NCBI RefSeq assembly: GCF_014204525.1
Contig: NZ_JACHLP010000004.1
Span: 372,001 to 436,000 of the forward strand
Length of the DNA: 64,000 nt
Reading direction: 5' to 3'
Source of the DNA: Roseateles oligotrophus
GTDB taxonomy: Bacteria; Pseudomonadota; Gammaproteobacteria; Burkholderiales; Burkholderiaceae_C
Below are positions 16,565-25,224 of the stretch, one piece after another. Positions within the stretch are counted from its first letter, which is position 1. Every line of letters starts with the position of its first letter. A program made the position numbers and the translations under genes. The notes beneath the pieces were generated by a model. It was not told the origin of the DNA. It saw only the letters and a program-made list of their open reading frames with translations, and made no database searches.

Positions 16565-17119
16565 TCAAATGCTGGGCCAGAAGCCTGGTTGAACGTCCAG
16601 GCGGGCGTACCAGTCCGAGGGCAGGGTGCCGGCCCAGCTGTGGTTGTGGTGGGGCAGCAGGCGCTTTTTGGCGAAGGTCATGCGGGTGTCGGCCAGGGCC
16701 AGCAGGGCACGGGCCGTCCAGTTCCTGCCCTCGGGGCTGGCGGCAACGCCCAGCGAGATGGTCAGGGGCGCGAAGTCGGCCTGCACGGCCAGGCGCAGGG
16801 CCTCGGCTTGTTCCAGCGCGGCGGCAAGATCGCGCCCCGGCAGCAGCACCACAAAGGCGTCCGCGCCCAGATGGGCCAGGGTGGCGCCAGCGGGCAGCTG
16901 GGCCTGCAATTGGGTGGCCAGCTTGAGCAAGGTGGCCTCGGCCTGGGGCAGGCCTTGGGTGTCTTGATAGTCCTTGAAGTGATCCACATCCAGGGCCAGC
17001 ACGGCCAGGGGCTGGGCCCGCTGGATGGCTTCGGCCGCGGCCTGCTCCAGCAGGCTCAGCATGGCGCTGCGATCCAGCAGCCCGGTCAGTTCAATCTTCT
17101 CGGCAACAAGCTTGGGCAT
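16565..17119 (-). CDS. Stand-alone GGDEF-like protein with degenerate active site
   Basis: 184 residues from ATG 17119 (AGGAG six bases upstream). LAVLALDVDHFKDYQDTQGLPQAEATLLKLA is the N-terminal half of a GGDEF (diguanylate cyclase) domain, with the Mg-binding Asp in DVDHFK. The signature loop reads LGADAFVVLLP, that is GADAF in place of GG(D/E)EF, so cyclase activity is unlikely. There is no sensor or membrane domain. It may bind GTP or c-di-GMP as an effector, or be decaying. Transcribed towards the PEP-CTERM gene. Confidence 0.82.
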   Translation of the reverse strand: MPKLVAEKIELTGLLDRSAMLSLLEQAAAEAIQRAQPLAVLALDVDHFKDYQDTQGLPQAEATLLKLATQLQAQLPAGATLAHLGADAFVVLLPGRDLAAALEQAEALRLAVQADFAPLTISLGVAASPEGRNWTARALLALADTRMTFAKKRLLPHHNHSWAGTLPSDWYARLDVQPGFWPSI

Positions 17120-17245
17120 CAAGGTCTCCTTTGAGGGCTAGCGTGCACGTAGTATGCAGCTTAGCCCAGCTCAAAACCGGCCCGCTGGCGGCCGTTTTCT
17201 ACGGCTTTTCCCGGGCCTTTGAGGTGGCGCAAGCCCGGCCCGGAT

Positions 17246-18106
17246 TCATTTCACCTGGCATTCGGCCAAAAAGGATTCGATCAGCCGGGCCCGCCGCCTG
17301 TCCTTCAGGCAGTACAGATACTCGGGCACCAGCGGCGTGGGCTCGACAAAGGGCAGGGCGCGCAGCTCCGGGTGTTCGCTGACCTCGTTGCGGGCGAAGA
17401 CGCAGACGCCCATCTGGCGTATCACCGCCTCGCGCAAGGCCTCGCGGCTGGCGATCTCCATGCTGGCGCGGGGCTGGACGCCGGCGGCGGCCAGCATGTC
17501 CTCGGTCAGCTGGCGGGTCTTGGAGCCGCGCTCGCGGCTCAGCAGCATGGCTTCGGCCAGGGCCGCCAGGGGCACGGCCGCCTGCTGGGCCAGGGGGTGG
17601 TTGCGGTGCAGCACCAGCACCAGGGGGTCGGAGCCCAGTTCGATGCGATGCAGGCGGGGGTCGGTCTCCAGATGCGAGGAGGTGGCCAGGTCGACCCGGT
17701 ATTCCTGCAAGGCATCGATCATCTGGCGCGAGTTGCCCGCGCCGATGCTGATGTCCACCAGCGGGAAGCGCTGGCGATAGCGCTGCACGATGTCCAGGAT
17801 GTAGTAGGGCGCCGTCGCCCCCAGGCGCAGGCTGCCCTGCTGCGGCTCGCCCGCATTGCGCAGGGCGAACTCCACATTGATCTCCTGCTGCAGCAACTGG
17901 TCCACCAGGGGCAGCAGGCGCACGCCCGCATCGCTGATATTGAGCCGGCCGCTGCTGCGGTGGAACAGCTCCACCCCGTAGAGCTCCTCCAGCGCGCGGA
18001 TCTGGGTGGTGACGGTGGGTTGGCTCAGGCCTAGCTGTTTGGCCGCCAGGGTCACGCTGCCCAGGCGCGCCACCACGAAAAAGGATTTGAGCTGGGTTAC
18101 CAGCAT
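17246..18106 (-). CDS. LysR-type regulator, divergent from phosphonate operon
   Basis: 286 residues. The N-terminal winged helix-turn-helix is clear (FFVVARLGSVTLAAKQLGLSQPTVTTQIRALEE), followed by a LysR substrate domain. It is transcribed away from the aminoalkylphosphonate transport genes, and the intergenic region has a perfect LysR-type dyad (18152-18172). Inference: it controls phosphonate uptake and degradation, with a pathway intermediate as inducer. It matches the LysR regulators usually found next to phnX. Confidence 0.92.
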   Translation of the reverse strand: MLVTQLKSFFVVARLGSVTLAAKQLGLSQPTVTTQIRALEELYGVELFHRSSGRLNISDAGVRLLPLVDQLLQQEINVEFALRNAGEPQQGSLRLGATAPYYILDIVQRYRQRFPLVDISIGAGNSRQMIDALQEYRVDLATSSHLETDPRLHRIELGSDPLVLVLHRNHPLAQQAAVPLAALAEAMLLSRERGSKTRQLTEDMLAAAGVQPRASMEIASREALREAVIRQMGVCVFARNEVSEHPELRALPFVEPTPLVPEYLYCLKDRRRARLIESFLAECQVK

Positions 18107-18151
18107 GGTGTGGCTCCGGCTGCGAGACCGAAAGATCCCAATACCTGTTTT

Positions 18152-18172
18152 GTCAAATTTGCGTCATTTGAC
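18152..18172. promoter_or_regulatory. Probable LysR operator
   Basis: Perfect dyad GTCAAAT-N7-ATTTGAC, which contains a T-N11-A core, centred about 55 bases upstream of the lysR start and 130 upstream of the binding-protein gene. Position and symmetry fit autoregulation plus activation of the divergent operon. Confidence 0.6.
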
Positions 18173-18210
18173 GCGGTCGTTTCATCCCTCATCCCTAGAG
18201 TTTCGCCTAT

Positions 18211-18230
18211 TCCAGGTACTTCCAGGTACT
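18211..18230 (+). repeat. Tandem 10-mer in phosphonate operon leader
   Basis: TCCAGGTACT occurs twice in direct tandem, between the LysR dyad and the first transport gene. It is one helical turn in length, so it could be a protein site, but no matching regulator motif is known to me. Confidence 0.5.
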
Positions 18231-18294
18231 CCCACGAATGGCCTCGCCGCCATTCTCCAAGCCCCGAAAACCCATCTCCAACGGAGTGAAGACG

Positions 18295-19335
18295 ATGACG
18301 ATGAAACTCTTGCAATCCCTGCGCCTGGTCGGCTTGTCGACCCTGCTGCCGCTGCTGGCCGGCGCCGCCCTGGCCCAGGGCAAGACCGAGCTGCTGGTCT
18401 ACTCGGCCCTGGAGGCCGATCAGATCAAGGCCTACAAGGCCGCCTTCGAGCATGACAACCCCGCCATCGAGCTGAAGTTCGTGCGCGACAGCACCGGCAT
18501 CATCACCGCCCGCCTGCTGGCCGAGAAGGCCAATCCCCAGGCCGATGCCGTCTGGGGCCTGGCCGCCACCTCGCTGATGCTGCTGGACAAGGAAGGCATG
18601 TTGCAGCCCTACGCACCCAAGGGCCTGGAGCAGGTGCGCGCCAATATGCGCGACTCGCGCGCCCAGCCCACCTGGGTGGGCATGGACCTGTGGTCCGCCG
18701 CCGTCTGCTTCAACACGGTGGAGGCCGAGAAGCGCAAGCTGCCCATGCCCAGCTCCTGGCAAGACCTGACCCTGCCGGCCTACAAGGGCGCCATCACCAT
18801 GCCCCACCCCGCGTCCAGTGGCACCGGCTATCTGATGGTTTCGGCCTGGCTGCAAGGCATGGGCGAGGCCAAGGGCTGGGCCTTTATGGACGCCCTGCAC
18901 CAGAATATGGGCGTCTACACCCACAGCGGCTCCAAGCCCTGCCGCCAGGCCGGCGCGGGCGAGTTCCCGGTGGGCCTGAGCTTTGACTACCGTGCCAACA
19001 AGACCAAGAAGGATGGTGCGCCCATCGCCATCGTCTTCCCCAAGGAAGGCCTGGGCTGGGATGTGGAGGCGACCGCCATCTTCAAGACCAGCAAGAAGCA
19101 GGATGCCGCCCGCGCCCTGGCCGACTGGGCCGTGACGCGCAAGGCCAATGAACTCTACGCCGGCAACTTCGCCGTGCTGGCCCTGCCGCAGGTGCAGGAG
19201 CGCCTGGAATTCGTGCCCGCCGACATCGAAAAACTGCTGGTGAAGAACGACTTCGCCTGGGCCGCCGCCAACCGCGAACGCATCCTGACCGAATGGGCGC
19301 GTCGTTACGAAGGCAAGGCCGAGCCCAAGAAGTGA
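18295..19335 (+). CDS. Putative 2-aminoethylphosphonate ABC transporter, binding protein
   Basis: Type II periplasmic binding protein (Fe3+/aminoethylphosphonate group), 346 residues. I start at ATG 18295, eight bases after GGAG, giving a signal peptide that ends AALAQG. KTELLVYSALEADQIKAYKAAFE at the start of the mature part is typical of PhnS-like or FbpA-like proteins; the context (fused permease, FAD oxidoreductase, PhnX) favours aminoethylphosphonate. Feeds the ATPase and permease that follow with only a few bases between. Confidence 0.88.
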   Translation: MTMKLLQSLRLVGLSTLLPLLAGAALAQGKTELLVYSALEADQIKAYKAAFEHDNPAIELKFVRDSTGIITARLLAEKANPQADAVWGLAATSLMLLDKEGMLQPYAPKGLEQVRANMRDSRAQPTWVGMDLWSAAVCFNTVEAEKRKLPMPSSWQDLTLPAYKGAITMPHPASSGTGYLMVSAWLQGMGEAKGWAFMDALHQNMGVYTHSGSKPCRQAGAGEFPVGLSFDYRANKTKKDGAPIAIVFPKEGLGWDVEATAIFKTSKKQDAARALADWAVTRKANELYAGNFAVLALPQVQERLEFVPADIEKLLVKNDFAWAAANRERILTEWARRYEGKAEPKK

Positions 19336-19343
19336 GTGAGATC

Positions 19344-20486
19344 ATGCTGTCGGTCAAACACATCAGCAAGCGCTATGGCGCACAGCCCGTGCTGCGCGGC
19401 ATCGAACTGGCGGTGGCAGCGGGCGAGTTCATCAGCCTGCTGGGCCCCTCGGGCTGCGGCAAGACCACGCTCTTGCGCATACTCTGCGGCATCGAGACGC
19501 CGGACACCGGCAGCATCCTTCTGCAGGGCCAGGACATCACCCGCCAGCCGGCCTCGCAGCGCCGTTTTGGCGTGGTGTTCCAGAGTTATGCCCTGTTCCC
19601 CAATCTGACGGTGGCTCAGAACGTGAGCTATGGCCTGCAGGACCTGGGCCGGCGTGAGCGGGCGGCGCGTGCGCTGGAGATGTTGGCGCTGGTCGGCCTG
19701 GCCGAGCAGGCGCACAAATACCCGGCCCAGCTGTCCGGCGGCCAGCAGCAGCGCGTGGCGCTGGCGCGGGCCCTGGCGCCGCGGCCGCGCCTGCTGCTGC
19801 TGGACGAGCCCCTGTCCGCCCTGGATGCCCAGGTGCGGGCGGGCCTGCGCAGCGAGATCCGCCGCCTGCAAAAGCAGCTGGGCATCACCACGCTGATGGT
19901 CACGCATGACCAGGACGAGGCCTTGTCCATGTCGGACCGGGTCGTGCTGATGCACCAGGGCCAGGTGGAGCAGCAGGGCAGCCCGCAAGCGCTGTACGCC
20001 CGGCCCGCCAGCCCTTTTGCGGCCGGTTTTGTCGGCAAGATGAATCTGCTGCCCGCCCTGGTGGTGGCCGGCGGGCGGGCGCGGGTGGGCGCGCAGGAGC
20101 TGGCCTGCGACACGCATGGCTTCAAGACCGGCAGCCCGGTGCTGCTGGGCCTGCGGCCGGAGGCCATTGCCTTGCGGCCGCTGCCCTCCACCTTCCCGGC
20201 CCAGGCGCAGCCCAATTGCTTGCCGGCCGAGGTGCTGGACACGGTGTTCCTGGGGCCTTGCACCCTGGTCCGCCTGCGCTGCGAAGCCCTCGGCGCCGAG
20301 CATGTGCTGGAGGCGGAACTGCCCACGGCGCGCGACGCCCAGCTGCCGGCCTGGCTGCAGGGCGGGGCAGGGCGGCCGGCCCAGGTCTTGCTGGAGATTC
20401 CGCGCGAGGCCTTGCACGCGCTGGCCCAGCCCTTGTCCATGCGGGCAGAACCGGCCACCGTGTTCAGCCAGGCGGTCCCGGCATGA
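19344..20486 (+). CDS. Putative 2-aminoethylphosphonate ABC transporter, ATPase
   Basis: ABC ATPase of about 380 residues with a C-terminal TOBE-like regulatory region. Walker A GPSGCGKT (residues 34-41), signature LSGGQQQR, Walker B LLLLDEPLSALD and switch VTHDQDEA are intact. ATG 19344 is preferred; a GTG at 19332 would give a four-base overlap with the binding-protein stop and is a real alternative. Overlaps the permease gene by ATGA. Energises uptake of the phosphonate. Confidence 0.9.
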   Translation: MLSVKHISKRYGAQPVLRGIELAVAAGEFISLLGPSGCGKTTLLRILCGIETPDTGSILLQGQDITRQPASQRRFGVVFQSYALFPNLTVAQNVSYGLQDLGRRERAARALEMLALVGLAEQAHKYPAQLSGGQQQRVALARALAPRPRLLLLDEPLSALDAQVRAGLRSEIRRLQKQLGITTLMVTHDQDEALSMSDRVVLMHQGQVEQQGSPQALYARPASPFAAGFVGKMNLLPALVVAGGRARVGAQELACDTHGFKTGSPVLLGLRPEAIALRPLPSTFPAQAQPNCLPAEVLDTVFLGPCTLVRLRCEALGAEHVLEAELPTARDAQLPAWLQGGAGRPAQVLLEIPREALHALAQPLSMRAEPATVFSQAVPA

Positions 20487-22195
20487 GCGCCGTGATGCCT
20501 GCCCTTGTTGTTGCGCGCCCGGCCTTGCCCGCCAGGCGCCCGCCCGCCGAGCGGGCTTTGCTGGGCCTGCTGCTGGGCCTGGCCCTGCTGGCCTTGCTGA
20601 TCGGCATCGCCCTGCCGGTGGCGGCCTTGCTGGGCATGGGTTTTCTGGACGCCGAGGGGCATTTCTCCGGCCTGGCCAATCACTGGGCTTATCTGGCCAG
20701 CCCCAATATGGGCCGTTCGCTGTTCAACAGCCTGTGGCTGTCCCTGCTCAGCGCGGCGATCTGCGTCGGCCTGGCCTATGGCTATGCCTTTGCCCTGACC
20801 CAAACCTGCATGCCGGGGCGGCGCTTTTTCCGCGCCGTGGCCCTGGTGCCGGTGCTGGCGCCCTCGCTGCTGATGGCCATCAGCCTGATCTATCTCTTTG
20901 GCAACCAGGGCTTGTTGAAGAGCTGGCTGCCGGGTCTGGCGGTCTATGGGCCCTTCGGCATCGTCACCGGCTCGGTGCTCTGGACCTTTCCCCATGCCTT
21001 GCTGATTCTGCTGACCGCCCTGGGCACCAGCGATGGCCGCTTGTACGAGGCGGCCGCCAGCCTGGGCGCCAGCCGCTGGCGGGTGTTCCGCAGCGTGAGC
21101 CTGCCGGCCAGCCGCTACGGTCTGGTGATTTCCTTTGTGCTGGTCTTTGTGCTGGTGATCACCGATTTTGGCGTGCCCAAGGTGATAGGCGGCAATACGC
21201 AGGTGCTGGCCACCGATATCTACAAGCAGGTGATAGGTCAACAAAAGCTGCCGATGGGCGCCGTCGTGGCCCTGCTTCTGCTGCTGCCGGCCTTGCTGGC
21301 CTTCTGGCTGGAGCAGCGCCTGCGGGCCGCCCAGAGCGCCAGCCTGAGCCTGCGTGCCGTGCCCTACCAGCCCCAGCCCTACCCGCTGCTGGACCGCGCC
21401 ATGCTGCTCTACTGCGGCCTGATCGCGACTCTGCTGCTGGCGGTGCTGGGCGTGGCGGTATTCGCCTCGCTGGCCAGCTTCTGGCCCTACAAGCTGGCGC
21501 CGTCCCTGAATAACTACCAGTTCGATCTGATGGACGGCGGGGGTTGGGCCAGTTATTACAACTCGCTCAAGCTGGCCCTGGGCACGGCGCTGCTGGGCAC
21601 CGGCCTGAGTTTTCTGACGGCTTATCTGGTCGAGAAGCCGCGTCAGATGGCGGCCGCCCGCAGCGTGCTCAATGCCCTGGCCAGCCTGCCCATGGCCGTG
21701 CCGGGCCTGGCCCTGGGCCTGGGCTACATCCTGTTCTTCAACGCGGCCTGGAACCCCTTGCACTTTCTCTACGGCTCGCTGGGCTTGTTGATGATCTGCA
21801 CGGTGGCGCATTTCTTCTCGGTGGCCCATATCACCCAGCTGAGCGCCTTGCGCCAGCTGGACCGCGAGTACGAGCTGGTGGCCGAATCTCTGGGCCTGCC
21901 TTTTTGGAAGACCTTGCTGCGGGTGCATCTGCCGGTCAGCCTGCCGACGTTGGTGCAGGTGGCGGGTTATTTCTTCGTCAATGCGCTGACGACCGTTTCG
22001 GCCGTGGTCTTTCTGTATTCACCCGAGACCAGCCTGGCCTCGGTGGCCGTGCTGGCCATGGACGACGCCGGCGATATCGGCCCCGCGGCCGCCATGGCGG
22101 TGTTGATCTTCGGTACCGCCGCCGGCGGGCGTTTGGTCCTGGCCCTGCTGGAGCGCTTGCTGATCAAGCAGACCCAGCGCTGGCGGGCCCGCTGA
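20483..22195 (+). CDS. Putative 2-aminoethylphosphonate ABC permease, two domains fused
   Basis: 570 residues with two homologous permease halves, each with about six membrane segments and an EAA loop contacting the ATPase: EAAASLGASRWRVFRSVSLP near residue 190 and ELVAESLGLPFWKTLLRVHLP near residue 465. Fusion of both permease domains in one chain is usual for this phosphonate/iron subgroup. ATG 20483 overlaps the ATPase stop (ATGA). A 766-residue antisense frame across this gene is an artefact of GC content. Confidence 0.9.
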   Translation: MSAVMPALVVARPALPARRPPAERALLGLLLGLALLALLIGIALPVAALLGMGFLDAEGHFSGLANHWAYLASPNMGRSLFNSLWLSLLSAAICVGLAYGYAFALTQTCMPGRRFFRAVALVPVLAPSLLMAISLIYLFGNQGLLKSWLPGLAVYGPFGIVTGSVLWTFPHALLILLTALGTSDGRLYEAAASLGASRWRVFRSVSLPASRYGLVISFVLVFVLVITDFGVPKVIGGNTQVLATDIYKQVIGQQKLPMGAVVALLLLLPALLAFWLEQRLRAAQSASLSLRAVPYQPQPYPLLDRAMLLYCGLIATLLLAVLGVAVFASLASFWPYKLAPSLNNYQFDLMDGGGWASYYNSLKLALGTALLGTGLSFLTAYLVEKPRQMAAARSVLNALASLPMAVPGLALGLGYILFFNAAWNPLHFLYGSLGLLMICTVAHFFSVAHITQLSALRQLDREYELVAESLGLPFWKTLLRVHLPVSLPTLVQVAGYFFVNALTTVSAVVFLYSPETSLASVAVLAMDDAGDIGPAAAMAVLIFGTAAGGRLVLALLERLLIKQTQRWRAR

Positions 22196-22225
22196 ATTTT
22201 GTAGGACGAGAGTGGAAGCCAAGAG

Positions 22226-23344
22226 ATGACGATGAAATGCGATGTATTGGTGGTGGGCGCGGGCATTGTGGGCCTGGCCCATGCCCTGGTGGCGGCCCGC
22301 CAAGGCTTGAAGGTGCTGGTGCTGGAGCGGGACGCGGCCTGCATAGGCGCTTCCATCCGCAACTTCGGCTTTGTCACGGTGACGGGCCAGAAAGCCGGCG
22401 CCAGCTGGGCGCGGGCCAGGCGCTCGCGCGAGGTCTGGGCCGACGTGGCGCCGCAGGCCGGCATCGAGGTCCTGCACCAAGGCCTGTGCCTGGCGGCGCG
22501 GCGCGAGGAGGCGCTGGCCGTGGTGGACGCCTTTGCCCGCAGCGAGATGGGCCAGGGCTGCGAGCTGCTGAGCGCCGAGGTGGCAGCGACCCGTTTCCCC
22601 AGCCTGCGCCTGGAGGCGCAGCGTGCCCTGCTTTACAGCCCGCATGAGCTGCGGGTGGAGTCGCGCAGCGCCATCCCGCGCCTGGCCACCTGGCTGGCGC
22701 TGCGGTACGGGGTGGAGTTCCGCTTTGGCGAGAGCGTGCTGGCGGTGCAGGCCCCGCATGTGCAGAGCTCGCGCGCCAGCTACCAGGCCGAGCGGGTGGT
22801 GGTCTGCGGCGGGGCCGAGCTGAACGGCTTGTTTGCCGAGCGCTGGCTGCCGCACAAGCTGCGCCTGTGCCAGCTGCAGATGCTGCGGGTGCGGCCGCAG
22901 GCCGGCTTCAAGCTGCCGGCTTCGGTGATGGGCGAGCTGAGCCTGGTGCGCTACGAGGGCTACTCGGAGCTGCCCGAGGCGCAAGCCCTGCGCGAGCGCC
23001 TGCAGGCGGAGGAGGGCGAGAGCCTCGCCCATGGCATCCATCTGATCGTGGTGCAGAGCGCCGATGGCTCCCTGGTGGTGGGCGATTCGCACCACTACGG
23101 CCCGGTGCTGCCGCCCTTTGCTTCCGAGGCGGTGGACGAGCTGATCCTGCGCCATCTGCACGAGGCCTTGCCGCTGCGCGAGGCGCGGGTGGAAGAGCGC
23201 TGGGTCGGTACCTACCCCTCCTCGGCCAGCGAGCCCTGCCTGGTGGAGGCCCCCGATGCCCAGACCCGCGCCGTGACCGTCAGCAGCGGCACGGGCGCCA
23301 GCACCGCCTTCGGCCTGGCCGAGGAAGTGTTCGCCGCCTGGTAA
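22226..23344 (+). CDS. FAD-dependent oxidoreductase of aminoalkylphosphonate cluster (TIGR03364 type)
   Basis: 372-residue DAO-fold flavoprotein. The Rossmann motif GAGIVG (residues 11-16) follows CDVLVV; CIGASIRNFGFVTVTGQ and the C-terminal GTGASTAFGLAEEVF are typical of the TIGR03364 family seen next to phnX. Expected chemistry is oxidation of an amine, here probably aminoethylphosphonate or its N-methyl form, to phosphonoacetaldehyde. That would feed PhnX directly, and it matters because no PhnW transaminase is present. An alternative start at ATG 22232 has better spacing from AAGAG. Confidence 0.85.
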   Translation: MTMKCDVLVVGAGIVGLAHALVAARQGLKVLVLERDAACIGASIRNFGFVTVTGQKAGASWARARRSREVWADVAPQAGIEVLHQGLCLAARREEALAVVDAFARSEMGQGCELLSAEVAATRFPSLRLEAQRALLYSPHELRVESRSAIPRLATWLALRYGVEFRFGESVLAVQAPHVQSSRASYQAERVVVCGGAELNGLFAERWLPHKLRLCQLQMLRVRPQAGFKLPASVMGELSLVRYEGYSELPEAQALRERLQAEEGESLAHGIHLIVVQSADGSLVVGDSHHYGPVLPPFASEAVDELILRHLHEALPLREARVEERWVGTYPSSASEPCLVEAPDAQTRAVTVSSGTGASTAFGLAEEVFAAW

Positions 23345-23364
23345 TTTTTTGGATCAAGAGAAGC

Positions 23365-24174
23365 ATGAGCAAACAACTACAAGCGGTCGTGTTCGACTGG
23401 GCCGGCACCGTGCTGGACTTTGGCAGCCAGGCCCCCATGGGCGCCTTCGTCCAACTCTTTGCGCGTTATGGCGTGGCGATCAGCATCGAGGAGGCACGCG
23501 TGCCCATGGGCCTGGCCAAATGGGATCACATCCATGCCCTGGGCACGGACGCCCGCATCGCCGCCGAATGGGCGCGGGTACACGGCCGGGTCTTCAGCGA
23601 TGCCGATTGCGACGAGCTCTACGAGGTCTTCACCCCCATGAACCGGGAGAGCGTACGGCAGCATGCGACGCTGATCCCCGGCGCCCTGGAGGTGGTGCAG
23701 GCCTTGCGCGCGCGTGGCCTCAAGATCGGCTCCACCACCGGCTATAACCGGCCCATCATGGAGGTGCTCGCGCCCCTGGCCGCGGCCCAGGGCTATGTGC
23801 CCGACAACCTGGTGTGCGCCGGCGATATGGCCAGCGCAAGACCTGGCCCGCTGATGATGGTCAAGACCTTGGGCGATCTGGGCGTGTGGCCGCCCAGCAG
23901 CGTGGTCAAGGTGGACGACACCGTGCCCGGCCTGCAGGAAGGCCGCGCCATCGGCTGCTGGGTGGTGGGCCTGGCGGTGACGGGCAATATGCTGGGCCTG
24001 TCCGAGGCCCAGTGGCAGGCCCTGCCCGCGGCCGAGCAGCAGCGCCTGCGCGAGCAGGCCGGGGCCGAGCTGCTGGCCGGCGGAGCGCATTTCGTTGTGG
24101 ACGGCGTGGCCCAGTTGCCCGGCGCGCTGGCGCAGATCGAGGCCTTGATGGCGGCGGGCTGCCTGCCGGGCTAA
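23365..24174 (+). CDS. phnX: Phosphonoacetaldehyde hydrolase
   Basis: HAD-superfamily phosphonatase cleaving the C-P bond of phosphonoacetaldehyde to acetaldehyde and phosphate. From ATG 23365 the protein has 269 residues. Nucleophile Asp11 and Ala13 lie in VVFDWAGTVLDFG, and the Schiff-base Lys52 in PMGLAKWDHI, both diagnostic of PhnX. KVDDTVPGLQEGRAIGCWVVGLAVTGN supplies the C-terminal acid motif. Last gene of the phosphonate operon. Confidence 0.96.
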   Translation: MSKQLQAVVFDWAGTVLDFGSQAPMGAFVQLFARYGVAISIEEARVPMGLAKWDHIHALGTDARIAAEWARVHGRVFSDADCDELYEVFTPMNRESVRQHATLIPGALEVVQALRARGLKIGSTTGYNRPIMEVLAPLAAAQGYVPDNLVCAGDMASARPGPLMMVKTLGDLGVWPPSSVVKVDDTVPGLQEGRAIGCWVVGLAVTGNMLGLSEAQWQALPAAEQQRLREQAGAELLAGGAHFVVDGVAQLPGALAQIEALMAAGCLPG

Positions 24175-24273
24175 GGCTTGTCAAGGCTTGCTGACGCCGC
24201 TCAGGCTGGAGGCCAGATGTTGTTTGAAGCCCGGTAGGTACTGGCGCCAGCTCGGGCAGAATGAGCCATCGCA

Positions 24274-24693
24274 ATGATTCAGCAGACCATGAGCCCAGCC
24301 CTCAAACCCGGCGCCGTCATTTTTGCCAAAGACCTGGCCTGCATGGCGCGTTTCTACCAAGAGCTGCTGGGCCTGCAGGAGCTGGAGCGCGCACCTGGCC
24401 ATGTGCTGTTGGAGTCCGAGCATTTGCAGCTGGTGATCCACGCCATTCCCAAACCTTATGCCGAGGCCATTCACATCGGCGTGCCGCCGACCCTGCGGGA
24501 AGAGCAGGCCATCAAGCTCTTCTTCAGCGTCGCCAGCCTCGCCACCGCGCGCCGGCTTGCGGCCGCGCTGGGTGGGGGCTTGAAGCCGGCCAGCAAGGAG
24601 TGGCAGATCGAAGGCAGCCTGCGCGCCTTCCGCGCCTGCGATGGCCATGACCCCGAGGGCAATGTGCTGCAGTGCCGGGAGCCCTTGGTTTGA
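24274..24693 (+). CDS. VOC (glyoxalase/bleomycin-resistance) family protein
   Basis: 139 residues in a vicinal-oxygen-chelate fold: FAKDLACMARFYQELLGL at the N-terminus, HLQLVIHAIP in the middle and DPEGNVLQCREP at the end. Metal-ligand candidates are the His in LVIHAIP and a C-terminal acid. ATG 24274 and ATG 24289 are both possible. It overlaps the cupin gene, suggesting a two-gene unit. Substrate unknown. Confidence 0.82.
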   Translation: MIQQTMSPALKPGAVIFAKDLACMARFYQELLGLQELERAPGHVLLESEHLQLVIHAIPKPYAEAIHIGVPPTLREEQAIKLFFSVASLATARRLAAALGGGLKPASKEWQIEGSLRAFRACDGHDPEGNVLQCREPLV

Positions 24694-25220
24694 GTTCCGG
24701 CCAAGCAGCGGCCGGGATTTTGCTGAGCGGGATTGCCGGCCTGCTGCAGGGCCAACTGACCCCGAGCAAGCCGCTGCTTGGGCAAGTCGCTGAATTGCTG
24801 CGAACTGCGGCGCCTCAGCTTGCGCTGGAGGCTTCTCGATACCCTGCGGCCCAAGCCGGCCAGGAGTTGCTGTACGAGCTGGCCGTAGACCCGGCCGGCG
24901 GGCCCTCGCTCTATCTGGTCTCGGACGGGGCCGGCACCAGCAGCCCGCCACACACCCATCAGACCTGGGCCGTGCTGCTGGGCCTGCGTGGCGTGGAGCT
25001 GAACCAGCTCTTTCGCCTGAGAGGTGATTCAGACGGGCGCTTGCACAAGGTCGGTGCAGAGGAGGCTGTGGGGCCAGGGGCCTGCCTGCTGATGCAGGCC
25101 GAGGACATCCATGCGACGCGGGTGCGGGGCGAGTCCTGCTACCACCTGCATCTTTACGGCCGGGCCTTGAGCCATTTGCCGCCGTTTGCCACGCGCTGCT
25201 TTGCCAGCAAATATGAGTGA
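24672..25220 (+). CDS. Cysteine-dioxygenase-like cupin protein
   Basis: Cupin of 182 residues or slightly fewer. PPHTHQTWAVLLGLRGVELNQLF holds the HxH metal motif, and SCYHLHLYG the third His, in the arrangement of thiol dioxygenases (cysteine or 3-mercaptopropionate dioxygenase). Start is unsure: GTG 24672, or TTG 24690 which overlaps the VOC stop codon (TTGA). Whether it oxidises a thiol cannot be read from sequence. It ends only 4 bases from the convergent membrane-protein gene. Confidence 0.78.
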   Translation: MPGALGLSSGQAAAGILLSGIAGLLQGQLTPSKPLLGQVAELLRTAAPQLALEASRYPAAQAGQELLYELAVDPAGGPSLYLVSDGAGTSSPPHTHQTWAVLLGLRGVELNQLFRLRGDSDGRLHKVGAEEAVGPGACLLMQAEDIHATRVRGESCYHLHLYGRALSHLPPFATRCFASKYE

Positions 25221-25224
25221 CTCA

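Noticed and set aside
19305-21928. 370- and 766-codon minus-strand ORFs
   Set aside because: Antisense shadows of the phosphonate ATPase and permease in a high-GC genome.
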